Assembly (NCBI RefSeq): GCF_001953885.1
Contig: NZ_MQUS01000005.1
Span: 62,001-126,000, forward strand
Length of the DNA: 64,000 nucleotides
Origin: Streptomyces sp. IMTB 2501
Lineage (GTDB): Bacteria > Actinomycetota > Actinomycetes > Streptomycetales > Streptomycetaceae
Direction: 5' to 3'
Every line of letters starts with the position of its first letter. Position 1 is the stretch's first letter. Below, piece by piece: positions 7,483-18,592 of the stretch. The notes beneath the pieces were generated by a model. The model had not been told where the DNA came from. It saw nothing but the letters and a program-made list of their open reading frames with translations, and made no database searches. The position numbers and the translations under genes are program-made.

Positions 7483-7644
7483 CACGGGCCCCGCCAGGAG
7501 CACGGCGAGCAGGACGGCTCCGGCGGAGGCGGTCCTCTGGCTCCTGGTCTTGATGCCGACCGAGAGCAGGAGCATGCCGACGCCGCCGGCGGCACCGTAC
7601 TTCCACTGGACGAGTTGCTCGACGAGGAAGGCAAGAGCGGGCAT
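7477..7644 (-). CDS. Small hydrophobic protein between devE and devA
   Basis: A 55-codon minus-strand gene overlaps the last six bases of devE. The product (MPALAFLVEQLVQWKYGAAG...) has two hydrophobic segments, about residues 18-30 and 40-55, separated by the basic stretch KTRSQR. This suggests a two-helix membrane protein with a cytoplasmic loop. An AAGGGGGA Shine-Dalgarno lies seven bases before the ATG. It occupies the position of SCO4189 in S. coelicolor. Its promoter must lie close to the devA operator, so divergent control by DevA is possible. Function unknown. Confidence 0.68.
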   Translation of the reverse strand: MPALAFLVEQLVQWKYGAAGGVGMLLLSVGIKTRSQRTASAGAVLLAVLLAGPVL

Positions 7645-7680
7645 GGCGATTCCCCCTTTCGAAGATTGACCAACTTGCTA

Positions 7681-7697
7681 AAGTTGGCAACCAACTT
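7681..7697. promoter_or_regulatory. Candidate DevA/DevE operator upstream of devA
   Basis: Perfect inverted repeat AAGTTGG-CAA-CCAACTT, 86 bases before the devA GTG. The 118-base stretch 7666-7783 aligns without net gaps to 6459-6576 before devE, including the -10 box, so the whole promoter was duplicated with the gene. Confidence 0.68.
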
Positions 7698-7783
7698 CAC
7701 TTAAGTTGTCCCCGCTTGGTCTCATCTCATAAACAACTTTCGGGCAACTCCCCTTAGATGGACCAGAGTTGTAGCGTTTGGTC

Positions 7784-8659
7784 GTGACTCAGGAGCATGT
7801 GGCAGTGAACGGCAGCAGAAGGCTCACGCCCCAGGAGATCGCCGGCACCCTGCGCGAACGCATCCGCAGCGGCGCGCTGCGGCCGGGCGAGCGGCTGCCG
7901 ACCCAGGCCGAGCTGGCCGAGGAGTTCGCGGTCGAGCGGGGTGCCGTACGCCAGGCGCTGCGCGTGCTCCAGGAGGACGGGCTGCTCAGCAACGTCAGCA
8001 AGGGCAGCCCGCCCCGGGTCGCCGAGCCGCAGCCCGCCCGGGACGAACCGCAGCCGACCATGGTGGCCCTCGCCCCCCGGCTGACGGAGGCCTTCGCCGC
8101 CCGGCACGTGCGCATCGACGCCGTCTGCCTGACCGCGCAGAGCCTGATCCCGGCGCTCGGCGAGGCGCTGCGCCTGGTCCACGAGGGCCGGCTGCGTCCC
8201 GAGCGGATCGACGCCCGCATCCTGCTGCCGTCCCGCGACATCAACCTCGCCTTCCCGGTGTCGGTCGACGCCGGCAGCGCGGAGGACGACGCCGTCCACC
8301 AGCGCTGGCTGGCCATGCGCAACGCCCAGGGCCAGGTGCTGCAGTACAACCTCCAGGCGCTGCGCGGCACCCACGGCATCGACGTCCAGGTCACCTTCCG
8401 GGCGCTGCCGTTCACCCCGCCGGTCAAGCTGTATCTGCTCAACGGCGCCGAGGCGCTGTTCGCGCACTACATGGTCACGCGCCGCGCCGAGCCCACCGAC
8501 CGCGGGACGCTGGAGATGTACGACACCCTCGGCTCCGAGTCGCTGCTGTTCTCCTTCGAGCAGCGGGCCGGTCAGCGGGACGCGGCGTTCGTGGAGCAAT
8601 CGCAGAAGTGGTTCGACGCCCTCTGGGAAACCATCACGACGGACCTGACACTCTCCTAG
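7784..8659 (+). CDS. devA: DevA, GntR-family developmental regulator
   Basis: The 291-residue protein has an N-terminal GntR winged helix (about residues 14-85, LAEEFAVERGAVRQALRVLQ) and the same C-terminal domain as DevE. In S. coelicolor DevA is needed for normal aerial hyphae and septation and represses its own operon. TAGCGT ends six bases before the GTG and there is no Shine-Dalgarno, so the transcript is probably leaderless. An upstream in-frame TTG at 7778 would lie in the promoter and is rejected. The TAG stop shares its last base with the devB GTG, so the two genes form a coupled operon. Confidence 0.87.
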   Translation: MTQEHVAVNGSRRLTPQEIAGTLRERIRSGALRPGERLPTQAELAEEFAVERGAVRQALRVLQEDGLLSNVSKGSPPRVAEPQPARDEPQPTMVALAPRLTEAFAARHVRIDAVCLTAQSLIPALGEALRLVHEGRLRPERIDARILLPSRDINLAFPVSVDAGSAEDDAVHQRWLAMRNAQGQVLQYNLQALRGTHGIDVQVTFRALPFTPPVKLYLLNGAEALFAHYMVTRRAEPTDRGTLEMYDTLGSESLLFSFEQRAGQRDAAFVEQSQKWFDALWETITTDLTLS

Positions 8660-9393
8660 TGACTTCTGATGCGACGGCGCAGACCGAACCGAGTGCGAAC
8701 GAGATCGAGAAGCTACGGGATCTGATCGAACCTGCCCGGGTGATCCTGTGGGACTTCGACGGACCGATCTGCCGTCTGTTCGCGCGGCACAAGGCGGAAC
8801 GGGTCGCCGCCGGGCTGGTGGACTGGCTGGCCGGGCACGGGCTGCACAACCTGCTCAGCGACTCCGAACGCGAACTGCTGGACCCGCACGTGGTGCTGCG
8901 CGCCGTGGACCTCCGTCACCCCGGCAGCGACCTCGTGACCGAGCTGGAGGAACGTCTCACCCGGGAGGAACTGCGCGCCGCCGGCTCCGCGTTGCCGACC
9001 CCCTACGCCGACCCGCTGATCCGCACCTGGACCGCGGTCGGCGCCCGGCTGGCCATCACCACCAACAACTCCCCGAAGGTGGTCCGCGCCTATCTGGACG
9101 GCCGCGGCCTCAGCTCCTGCTTCGCCTCGCACATATACGGCCGCACGGCCGACCTGCACCTCCTCAAGCCCAACCCGCACTGTCTCAACCGGGCCCTCAC
9201 CGCGATGGGCTGCGCCCCCTCGGCGGCTCTGATGATCGGCGACTCCGGCTCCGACCTCGCCGCGGCGAACAACGCCGGTGTTCCGTTTCTCGGCTACGCG
9301 CGTAACGAGCGCAAGGGCAAGCTCCTGCGGGACGCCGGAGCCGGATGCGTGGTCGCGTCCCTGGAGCCGCTGCTGCGGACACTGCGCGGCTGA
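8659..9393 (+). CDS. devB: DevB, HAD-superfamily hydrolase/phosphatase
   Basis: The 244-residue protein carries all HAD motifs: I, D32-F-D34-G (nucleophile and acid); II, the Thr in AITTNNS; III, Lys in LLKPNP; IV, GDSGSD. The fold is a phosphatase type with a helical cap. In S. coelicolor devB is co-transcribed with devA and its mutation affects development; the substrate is unknown. Start: GTG overlapping the devA stop by one base. All catalytic residues are intact. Confidence 0.87.
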   Translation: MTSDATAQTEPSANEIEKLRDLIEPARVILWDFDGPICRLFARHKAERVAAGLVDWLAGHGLHNLLSDSERELLDPHVVLRAVDLRHPGSDLVTELEERLTREELRAAGSALPTPYADPLIRTWTAVGARLAITTNNSPKVVRAYLDGRGLSSCFASHIYGRTADLHLLKPNPHCLNRALTAMGCAPSAALMIGDSGSDLAAANNAGVPFLGYARNERKGKLLRDAGAGCVVASLEPLLRTLRG

Positions 9394-9705
9394 CGGCGGT
9401 CGAGCCCCGGCTCGGCCGACCGGGGACGGCAGTCCGCAGGGGACGGCAGCCGGCACGGGACAGCGGCCCGCATGGGATAGCATCCGGCCCAACCGTCCGA
9501 GTGACCGCTCGGGTCCGCGCGTCGGGGCCGGCGCACGAGCCGGCCTCTGCCGGCTTGGCGTAGACGAGTGGCAGACCACCCGTTGGGCTGCTCGTCCGGC
9601 CTCACATCGTGTCGTCCGTCATGCGGGGAGATAGCGTTTCCCCGACCTGACCCGACCCGTCTCGTCCCCCTCCAGCGCAGCGCGATCGACCCCCCGGAGC
9701 GGCCA
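9394..9705. other. Gene-free stretch between devB and the double kinase
   Basis: About 310 bases with short repeats of GGGACGGCAG near 9420-9470 and no convincing coding frame, hairpin terminator or promoter. A long frame from GTG 9568 enters the kinase but has no Shine-Dalgarno. Confidence 0.5.
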
Positions 9706-11985
9706 GTGGGCGCACCATCCGTCCCCCGCGACACGGCCGGGGCGCGTGCCGGCCGGGCGCTGCCCGACGCCGTCTGCCGGGCGTTCCTGGCTCAGGCCGC
9801 CGCGCGGGGGCGCACCAGCGGCGGTTTCCATCACCAGAACCATGTACTGCCGCTCACCGAGCCCATGGCCCGGCTGCTCGGCCGTGAGCCCGGCACCGTC
9901 GTGACCGTACGGCTGCCGCGCGCCGACGCCCTGCCGGTGGTGATCCGGACCTGGCGGAGCGAGGCGGAGATCCTGCGGGCCGTCAGGGGCGTGCTGCCCG
10001 GCGTCCCCGAGTGCCTGGCCGAGGGACCCGGCTACGCCATCCACAGCCATGTGGACGGCGTACCGCTGTCCAGCGTCTGCCGGGCCGGCAAGCCGGTCGA
10101 CAGCCTGCTGATCGGGGCGCTCGCGGACCTGCTCGCCCGGACGGCCCAGGTGCGCGGCGCCGCGCTGCCGCCCCTGCCGTCCCCGTGGCCCCGCAACCAC
10201 ACCGACAGCCAGGGCTTCCTGCAGACCCTGGCCCGCCTGGCGGACGAGCAGATCCGCAAGCCCAACTGGCGCCGTTTCGGGGGCCTGTTCGCCACTCTCG
10301 GCATCCCCGAGGACGCCCTGGCCCGGCTGGCCGAGCGCATCCCCGCCATGTCCCGCCGCCCCTACAGCCTGCTCCACGCCGACCTGCACCGCGACAACGT
10401 GATCATGCCGTACGGCGATGACGCGCCCCCGGTCTGTGTGGACTGGGAGCTGGCCGGCTACGGCGATCCGCTGCACGACCTCGCCGTCCACCTGGTCCGG
10501 ATGCGCTACCCGGACCACCAGTGGGACGAGGTCGTCGCGGCGTGGGTGCGCGCCATGGGCGGGGTGCGGCCGGCCGCGGTGGGCGGCGTGGGCCGGGACC
10601 TGCGCCACTACGTCGCCTTCGAACGGGCCCAGTCCGTGTACCCCGACGTGATGCGGGCCGCGCAGTCGCTGGAGGAGTCCTTCGACCAGGAGAGCCTGGA
10701 CGAGGCGACGGCACGGGTGCACCGGGCCGTGCTGGCGGCGGCGGAGCCGCTGCGGCTGGGCCGGGTGCCGGGACGGGAGGAGATCGAGCGGATCCTGTTC
10801 CGCTGGCGGGCCTCCCTGGGGCCCGGCACCGGCGCCGCGGCGCCGGCCCACGGCGGGGCGGGCCGGTCGCCGGTCGCCCGGGCCATCGACTGGACGCCGG
10901 ACCGGCGTGTCCCGGAACACCCGGACTTCCCCCACTCCGCCGTCGCCGACGCCCTGATCCTGGAGGGCGCGGCCCCGGCCCACCGGGTGTTCAAGGGCAC
11001 CGCGCACCTCACCTCGGTGCTGCGGGTCCCCGGCACCCCGTTCCCGGTCGTCGTCCGCCGCAAGGTCACCCACGTCACCCGGCGCGAACGCAGCTTCCTC
11101 AGCGAGCACGGCGTACTGCGGGCCATCGAGCGGTCCGGGGCGGCGGTGGCCGCGCCGCGGGTGCTGGCACTGGGCGAGAGTCACTCGAAGGACCTCTTTG
11201 GCATCCGGACCTACTCCGGGGACCGCTTCGCCATCCACACCTACGAGGGCCCGCCCGACGTCCGCCGGCGGCCCGAGCACCCGGTGCACGGGCTGCTCCC
11301 GCACGAGGCGGACGGCCTGGTCGACCAGCTGGCCGCGCTGACCGGGGTCGACTACACCCTGGTCGACCCGGTGGGCGGCCGGACCGGCTTCTACGCCTGG
11401 CTGAGCGACCAGCTCGTGGCCCTGGTGGCCGGACTGCCCAAGGAGTCCCAGCAGGTGGCCCGTTTCCTGGGTCTGCCCGACGCGCCCCGGCTGCGCGAGA
11501 TCCTCGCCCGGCACGAGGTCACCGACCGCGCCGCGGCCCTGCTGCACGGCGACCTCAACCCCTGGAACCTGGTGCGCCGCGACGGCCCGCCGGCGCTGAC
11601 CCTCATCGACTGGGAGCTGGCCGTGGTCGGCGACCCGCTGTACGAGCTGGTCCGGCACATGCATCTGACCCCGACCCGGCCGGAGATCCGCGACCGCATG
11701 TTCCAGCGCTGGGAGCGCCGGCTGCCCGCCCGGTGCACCGAGAACTGGCGGGAGGACTGGCGGGTGTACCGGTGGATCGAGATCGTCCGCTCCGCCTACG
11801 TCGACCTGGACCGGCTGGTCACCGGCGCGAGCCTGGACGCCCCCAATGTCCGCCGCGCGGTGGAGTCGTACGCCATGACCCTGGCGTCGGCCACCGCCTC
11901 GCTGGGGCTGTCGTCCCGGCGCCGGACCGATCCGTGCCTCACGCACGCCCTGGTCCGGCCCACCCGCCCGGGCGGCGCTGCGTAG
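9706..11985 (+). CDS. Tandem two-domain APH/choline-kinase-like phosphotransferase
   Basis: The 759-residue protein contains two complete aminoglycoside-phosphotransferase-like kinase domains. Domain 1 (to about residue 350) has the catalytic loop H224-A-D-L-H-R-D-N and metal site D246-W-E. Domain 2 (about 400-740) has H614-G-D-L-N-P-W-N and D635-W-E. Both are followed by G-D-P-L, typical of the family, so both look active. Such kinases phosphorylate small hydroxylated molecules. Start: GTG 9706 with GGAG six bases upstream; a GTG at 9568 would add 46 residues. It follows devAB on the same strand but 310 bases away. The substrate is unknown, and the fusion is unusual. Confidence 0.8.
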   Translation: MGAPSVPRDTAGARAGRALPDAVCRAFLAQAAARGRTSGGFHHQNHVLPLTEPMARLLGREPGTVVTVRLPRADALPVVIRTWRSEAEILRAVRGVLPGVPECLAEGPGYAIHSHVDGVPLSSVCRAGKPVDSLLIGALADLLARTAQVRGAALPPLPSPWPRNHTDSQGFLQTLARLADEQIRKPNWRRFGGLFATLGIPEDALARLAERIPAMSRRPYSLLHADLHRDNVIMPYGDDAPPVCVDWELAGYGDPLHDLAVHLVRMRYPDHQWDEVVAAWVRAMGGVRPAAVGGVGRDLRHYVAFERAQSVYPDVMRAAQSLEESFDQESLDEATARVHRAVLAAAEPLRLGRVPGREEIERILFRWRASLGPGTGAAAPAHGGAGRSPVARAIDWTPDRRVPEHPDFPHSAVADALILEGAAPAHRVFKGTAHLTSVLRVPGTPFPVVVRRKVTHVTRRERSFLSEHGVLRAIERSGAAVAAPRVLALGESHSKDLFGIRTYSGDRFAIHTYEGPPDVRRRPEHPVHGLLPHEADGLVDQLAALTGVDYTLVDPVGGRTGFYAWLSDQLVALVAGLPKESQQVARFLGLPDAPRLREILARHEVTDRAAALLHGDLNPWNLVRRDGPPALTLIDWELAVVGDPLYELVRHMHLTPTRPEIRDRMFQRWERRLPARCTENWREDWRVYRWIEIVRSAYVDLDRLVTGASLDAPNVRRAVESYAMTLASATASLGLSSRRRTDPCLTHALVRPTRPGGAA

Positions 11986-11994
11986 GCTCCCCTC

Positions 11995-12609
11995 ATGGGT
12001 GAGATGGGGCTGCGCGAGCGCAAGAAGCAGCAGATGTACCAGGACGTGTCGGACATCGCCGTACGGCTGTTCCTGGAGCGGGGCTTCGACGCGGTGTCCG
12101 TGGCCGAGATCGCGGCGGCGGCCGGGATCTCCAAGCCGACCCTCTTCCGGTACTTCCCGGCCAAGGAGGACCTGGTCCTGCACCGGATCGCGGACCACGA
12201 GGCGGAGGCCGCGCGGGTGGTCGCCGGCGCGGCCGACCCGGTGGACGCGCTGCGCCGGCACTTCCTCGCCGGGCTGGAGCGCAGCGATCCGGTCACCGGG
12301 CTCAACGACCACCCGCAGGTGCTCGCCTTCCACGCCCTGCTCTACGGCACCCCGTCCCTGGTGGCGCGGGCGTACCGGCATCAGGAGCGGTCCGAGGCGG
12401 CGCTCGCCGAGGCGCTCGGCGGGGATCTGGACGCGCGGCTGGCAGCCGGGCAGATCATCGCCGTCCAGCGGATCCTCGCGCTGGAGAACTTCCGGCGGAT
12501 CGCGGCGGGGGAGGGCGTGGAGGAGGTGAGGCCGGACGCGGTACGGGCGGCCGAGCGAGCCTTCGGGCGGCTGTCGCAGGGGCTTCCCGGTCTGGGAACC
12601 CATACGTGA
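11995..12609 (+). CDS. TetR-family transcriptional regulator
   Basis: The 204-residue protein has the TetR N-terminal HTH at about residues 8-55 (VAEIAAAAGISKPTLFRYFPAKEDLV). A helical C-terminal ligand domain of unknown specificity follows. TAGGCT, whose TAG is the stop codon of the kinase gene, ends six bases before the ATG, so a leaderless transcript starting inside the kinase's 3' end is likely. It could control the helicase gene downstream, where an AT-rich inverted repeat sits. Confidence 0.88.
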   Translation: MGEMGLRERKKQQMYQDVSDIAVRLFLERGFDAVSVAEIAAAAGISKPTLFRYFPAKEDLVLHRIADHEAEAARVVAGAADPVDALRRHFLAGLERSDPVTGLNDHPQVLAFHALLYGTPSLVARAYRHQERSEAALAEALGGDLDARLAAGQIIAVQRILALENFRRIAAGEGVEEVRPDAVRAAERAFGRLSQGLPGLGTHT

Positions 12610-12615
12610 GATCGG

Positions 12616-12629
12616 GTTAAAAATTTAAC
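12616..12629. promoter_or_regulatory. AT-rich inverted repeat upstream of the helicase gene
   Basis: GTTAAA-AA-TTTAAC lies 30 bases before the helicase ATG, just upstream of its -10 box (TACGCT). It is a strong AT island in G+C-rich DNA. A TetR operator or UP-like element is possible. Confidence 0.4.
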
Positions 12630-12659
12630 TCGGTAACGCTATGGCGGTACGCTGTCGGC

Positions 12660-14716
12660 ATGACGCCCATCGACCCCGCCCTCGTCGGCACCCTCCACGC
12701 CGAGCGCGCCCACCACGACCGCTGCCGTGCCGCCCTCGCCGCGATGATCGAGGGCGCCGCCGAACAGGTCGTCATCGGCGAGGACGTCTCCGCATCCGGA
12801 GCCGACGCCGAAGTGCTCGGCTTCCGCTTGCGCAGCCAGGCCAAGGCGATGCGCGAACTCCCGCCCGGCCCGCTGTTCTTCGGCCGGCTGGACTTCGCCG
12901 ACGGCGCCCCCGGACACGGCGGGCAGCACTACCACGTCGGCCGGCTGCGGATCACCGAGGACCCGGCGGCCCCACCGCTCGTGGTCGACTGGCGGGCGCC
13001 GGTCTCCCGCGCCTTCTACCAGGCGAGCGCCCGCGATCCACAGGGTGTGGAGGTGCGGCGCCGGTTCGGCTGGGCGCCCGGCAGCACCGGCGCCGCCACC
13101 GACCTCACCGGCCTGGAGGACGAGCACCTGAGCCGGGGCGAGTCGCGGACCAGCGACATCGTGGCCCGCGAGATCGAACGGCCCCGCGTCGGACCCATGC
13201 GGGACATCGCCGCAACGATCCAGCCCGAGCAGGACGACCTGGTCCGCGCCGCCCTCACCGACTCGGTGTGCGTCCAGGGCGCGCCCGGCACCGGCAAGAC
13301 CGCCGTCGGCCTGCACCGCGCCGCGTACCTCCTCTACACCCACCGCAAGCGGCTCCAGCGCTCCGGGCTGCTCATCCTCGGCCCCAACCCCACCTTCCTC
13401 CACTACATCGCCGAGGTGCTGCCCTCGCTCGGCGAGACCGCCCATGGCGGAGCGGCCGACGGGGGCTATCGCCAGTCCACCCTCCTGGCAGAGATCGCCC
13501 GGCACCCGGCCACCGCCACGGACCCGGCGGACACGGCCGTGCTCAAGCACGACGCCCGGATGGCCGAGGTGCTGCGCCGGGCGCTGTACGCCCACGTCAC
13601 CACCGACGGCGTGACCGACCTCGCCGTACCGGACGGCTCCTGCCGCTGGCGGGTGCCCGCCGCCGAACTCGCCGCCCTCGTCGCCGAGGTGCGCGCCGAA
13701 CAGCCGCCGTACGCCATCGGCCGCGAGCGGGTGCGCACCCGGGTGGTTCGGCGGCTGCGCGAGCGGGCCGAACGGCGCTCCGGCGTCCTGCCCGCCGCCT
13801 GGGTGCGCCGCATCGAACGGGCCCGGCCGCTCACCGAGCACCTCGACCTGGTCTGGCCGAAGGTCCGCCCCGAGGAAGTGCTGGCCCAACTCCTCACCGA
13901 TGCGGGGGCGTTGGCGCGGGCGGCGGAGGGTCTGCTGGGCGAGGAGGAGCAGGCGGCGCTGGTGTGGCCCCGCCCGCCGCGCTCGTACAGGTCCGCCCGC
14001 TGGTCGGCCGCCGACCTGGTCCTCCTGGACGAGCTGTCCGGACTCGTCGAACACCCCGAGGGCTACGGCCACATCGTCGTGGACGAGGCGCAGGACCTCT
14101 CGCCGATGGAGTGCCGGGCGATCGCCCGCCGAGCCGCCTTCGGCTCGCTGACCGTCCTCGGCGACCTCGCCCAGGGCACGACCGCGTGGGCCGCCCGCGA
14201 CTGGTCGGTCCAGCTGCGCCACCTCGGCCGGCCGGACGCGGCGGTGGTGCCGCTGACCACCGGTTTCCGGGTCCCGGCGGCCGTCATGGAGCTGTCCAAC
14301 CGCCTGCTGCCCCGCCTGGAGGTGTCCGTTCCCCCGGCCAACTCCCTGCGCGCAGGGACGGTGAGTTGAGGGTGCGCCCCACCGACGACGTGCCCGGCAC
14401 GACGGTGACCGCCGTACGCGAGGCACTCTCCCACGAGGGCTCGGTGGGCGTCGTGGCGGCGGACGCGGAGGTGGCCGGCGTACGACAGGCGCTGACGGCG
14501 GCCGGCCTCGACCCGGCCGGCCCGGACGAGCTGGGCGCCCGCGTGACGCTCGTCCCCGCGACCCTGGCCAAGGGTCTGGAGTACGACCATGTCGTCGCCG
14601 TGGAACCGGCCGCCGTCGCGGAGGCGGAGGAGCGGGGCGCGCACCGGCTGTACGTGGTCCTGACCCGGGCGGTGTCCCGTCTGGACATCGTCCATGCCCG
14701 CCCGCTGCCGTTCTGA
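12660..14716 (+). pseudogene. HelD-like UvrD-superfamily helicase, frameshifted near its C-terminus
   Basis: The main frame (12660-14369, 569 codons) has Walker A GAPGTGKT at residues 207-214, Walker B IVVDEAQDLSP and the motif LTVLGDLAQGT, typical of HelD, the RNA-polymerase recycling factor that uses ATP to clear stalled enzyme. It then ends early. The missing C-terminal part (VTLVPATLAKGLEYDHVVA... VVLTRAVSRL) continues in the -1 frame from about 14360 to 14716. One lost base in the G-rich run near 14355-14362 would explain this. There is no slippery heptamer, so it is a mutation or a base-calling error. TACGCT six bases before the ATG implies a leaderless mRNA. Confidence 0.8.
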
Positions 14717-14734
14717 CGCCGGTAGCGTGCGGCC

Positions 14735-15367
14735 ATGACCGACATCGAGAACTTCGCCGCGTTCCAGGGAGTCCCCACCACCACGCTCGCCGACCTGCTC
14801 GGCCGCGAGCAGGTCATGGACATCGGGATACGGCCCCTGTGGGAGCCCGTACCGCGTGTCGCCGGACCGGCGTTCACCGTCAGCTGCCCGCCCGGCGACA
14901 ACCTCATGCTGCACGCGGCCGTCCACCGTGCCGCGCCCGGCTCGGTCATCGTGGTCGAGTCCGGCGACCTCGACTACGCGCTGGCCGGGGGCAACGTGTG
15001 CGCGGTCGCCCAGCGCCGAGGAGTGACGGCGTTCGTCGCCGACGGCCTGATCCGCGACCTCGCCGAGGTCCGCGAGTCGGCGTTCCCCGTCTTCGCCCGC
15101 GGCATCATCCCGGTCCCCGGCGCCAAGAAGGCGGTACGGCCGCTGAACGAGCCCGTGCGCTGCGGGGGCGTCCGGGTGGAGTCCGGGGACGTGGTCGTGG
15201 CGGACGAGGAGGGGGTGGTCGTGGTGCCGGGCGGGCGCGCGGAGGAGGTGCTGCGGGGGGCTCGGGCCAAGCTCGCCGGGGAGGCCGAACAGACCCTGGA
15301 CGACTGGGAGAAGGCCCACCGGGAGCGGATCGACGAGTTGCTGGCGGCGGGGGGCTTCGAGGGCTGA
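14735..15367 (+). CDS. RraA-family protein (aldolase/demethylmenaquinone-methyltransferase-like fold)
   Basis: The 210-residue protein contains the RraA-like signature VADGLIRDLAE (about residues 104-114), preceded by GGNVCAVAQRRG, the region that binds a divalent metal and the substrate carboxylates in 4-hydroxy-4-methyl-2-oxoglutarate aldolases. Whether this copy is an aldolase/oxaloacetate decarboxylase or a ribonuclease regulator cannot be told. TAGCGT six bases before the ATG implies a leaderless transcript independent of the helicase gene 18 bases upstream. Confidence 0.85.
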   Translation: MTDIENFAAFQGVPTTTLADLLGREQVMDIGIRPLWEPVPRVAGPAFTVSCPPGDNLMLHAAVHRAAPGSVIVVESGDLDYALAGGNVCAVAQRRGVTAFVADGLIRDLAEVRESAFPVFARGIIPVPGAKKAVRPLNEPVRCGGVRVESGDVVVADEEGVVVVPGGRAEEVLRGARAKLAGEAEQTLDDWEKAHRERIDELLAAGGFEG

Positions 15368-15419
15368 CCGGCGTCGGGGCGGGCCGGGGGTGGGCGCAGC
15401 TCAGCTACGCACGCGCCCC

Positions 15420-17786
<2,367 letters not shown>

Positions 17787-17847
17787 GGCGGCCACGCTAG
17801 CCCGGAGCGTCCCGCCGGCGCTTCTCGAATCCTGACGGCTTTGCCGG

Positions 17848-18486
17848 TCACGCCGGGCCCGAGGTGTCCGCGGCCAGCGATACGGCGAGGGCGCCGAGCA
17901 CCGTCCCCATCAGCCAGCGCTGCACCTTGAGCCAGGAGGGGCGGCGGGCGAGGAAGACGGCGATCGTGCCGGCGGCGAGCACGATGGTGAGGTTCACCGA
18001 GACGCTGATCACGATCTGCACCGAGCCGAGGACGAGACCCTGGAGCAGGACATGTCCCCGGTCCAGGTCGATGAACTGGGGGATCAGGGAGACGTACATG
18101 ATGGCGATCTTCGGGTTCAGCAGACTCGTCATCAGGCCCATCGAGAACAGCCTGCGCGGCGAGTCGTGCGGCACGTCCTGCGGGGCGAAGACCGAGATGC
18201 CGCCCGGCTTCAGGGCGTTCCAGGCCAGGTACGCGAGATAGCCGGCGCCGGCCAGCTTCACCGCGAGGTACAGCTCGGGTACGGCGGTGAAGACGACCGA
18301 CAGCCCGAGGTTCACGGTGACCAGGTACACCAGGAAGCCGAGGGCGACTCCGCAGAGGGAGATCATCCCGGCCCGCCTGCCCTGCGTGATGCTGCGCGAG
18401 ACGAGATAGATCATGTTCGGCCCGGGTGTGAGCACCATGCCGAGCGCCACCACCGCCAAGCCGAGGATTCCGCTCACATCAACCAT
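17848..18486 (-). CDS. LysE/RhtB-family amino-acid exporter
   Basis: The 212-residue membrane protein begins with the LysE hallmark GMVLTPGPNMIYLVSRSITQ (residues about 15-34), then shows about six hydrophobic segments, a typical LysE/RhtB topology. These exporters expel amino acids or homoserine lactones using the proton gradient. The start is ATG 18486 with GAGGGGG seven bases upstream. It is divergent from a MocR-type regulator across a 106-base region rich in inverted repeats, so the regulator probably controls it. Confidence 0.88.
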   Translation of the reverse strand: MVDVSGILGLAVVALGMVLTPGPNMIYLVSRSITQGRRAGMISLCGVALGFLVYLVTVNLGLSVVFTAVPELYLAVKLAGAGYLAYLAWNALKPGGISVFAPQDVPHDSPRRLFSMGLMTSLLNPKIAIMYVSLIPQFIDLDRGHVLLQGLVLGSVQIVISVSVNLTIVLAAGTIAVFLARRPSWLKVQRWLMGTVLGALAVSLAADTSGPA

Positions 18487-18540
18487 GAAGATCCCCCTCG
18501 TCGCTGCAATTGCCGTGAGCGTAGGACAGGGCAATAGCTC

Positions 18541-18571
18541 AGTGCAATCAAAAGATTGCACTCGGTGCAAT
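18541..18571. promoter_or_regulatory. Overlapping palindromes between the LysE exporter and MocR regulator
   Basis: Three copies of GTGCAAT in alternating orientation (18542 forward, 18555 reverse as ATTGCAC, 18565 forward) build two perfect inverted repeats, AGTGCAAT...ATTGCACT and TTGCAC-TCG-GTGCAA. The two forward copies are 23 bases apart, suiting a dimeric MocR protein. Confidence 0.65.
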
Positions 18572-18592
18572 TCTGTGGTGGGATGGCGGGCC

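Noticed and set aside
9619..12603. A 994-codon minus-strand open frame over the double kinase
   Set aside because: It is a G+C-bias shadow: the opposite strand encodes clear kinase and TetR motifs.
12600..12660. Rifamycin-associated element upstream of the HelD-like gene
   Set aside because: The known palindromic element is not present; only an AT-rich inverted repeat is seen.
14355..14370. Programmed -1 frameshift in the HelD-like gene
   Set aside because: No X-XXY-YYZ slippery heptamer or strong stimulatory structure is visible; mutation or base-call error is simpler.
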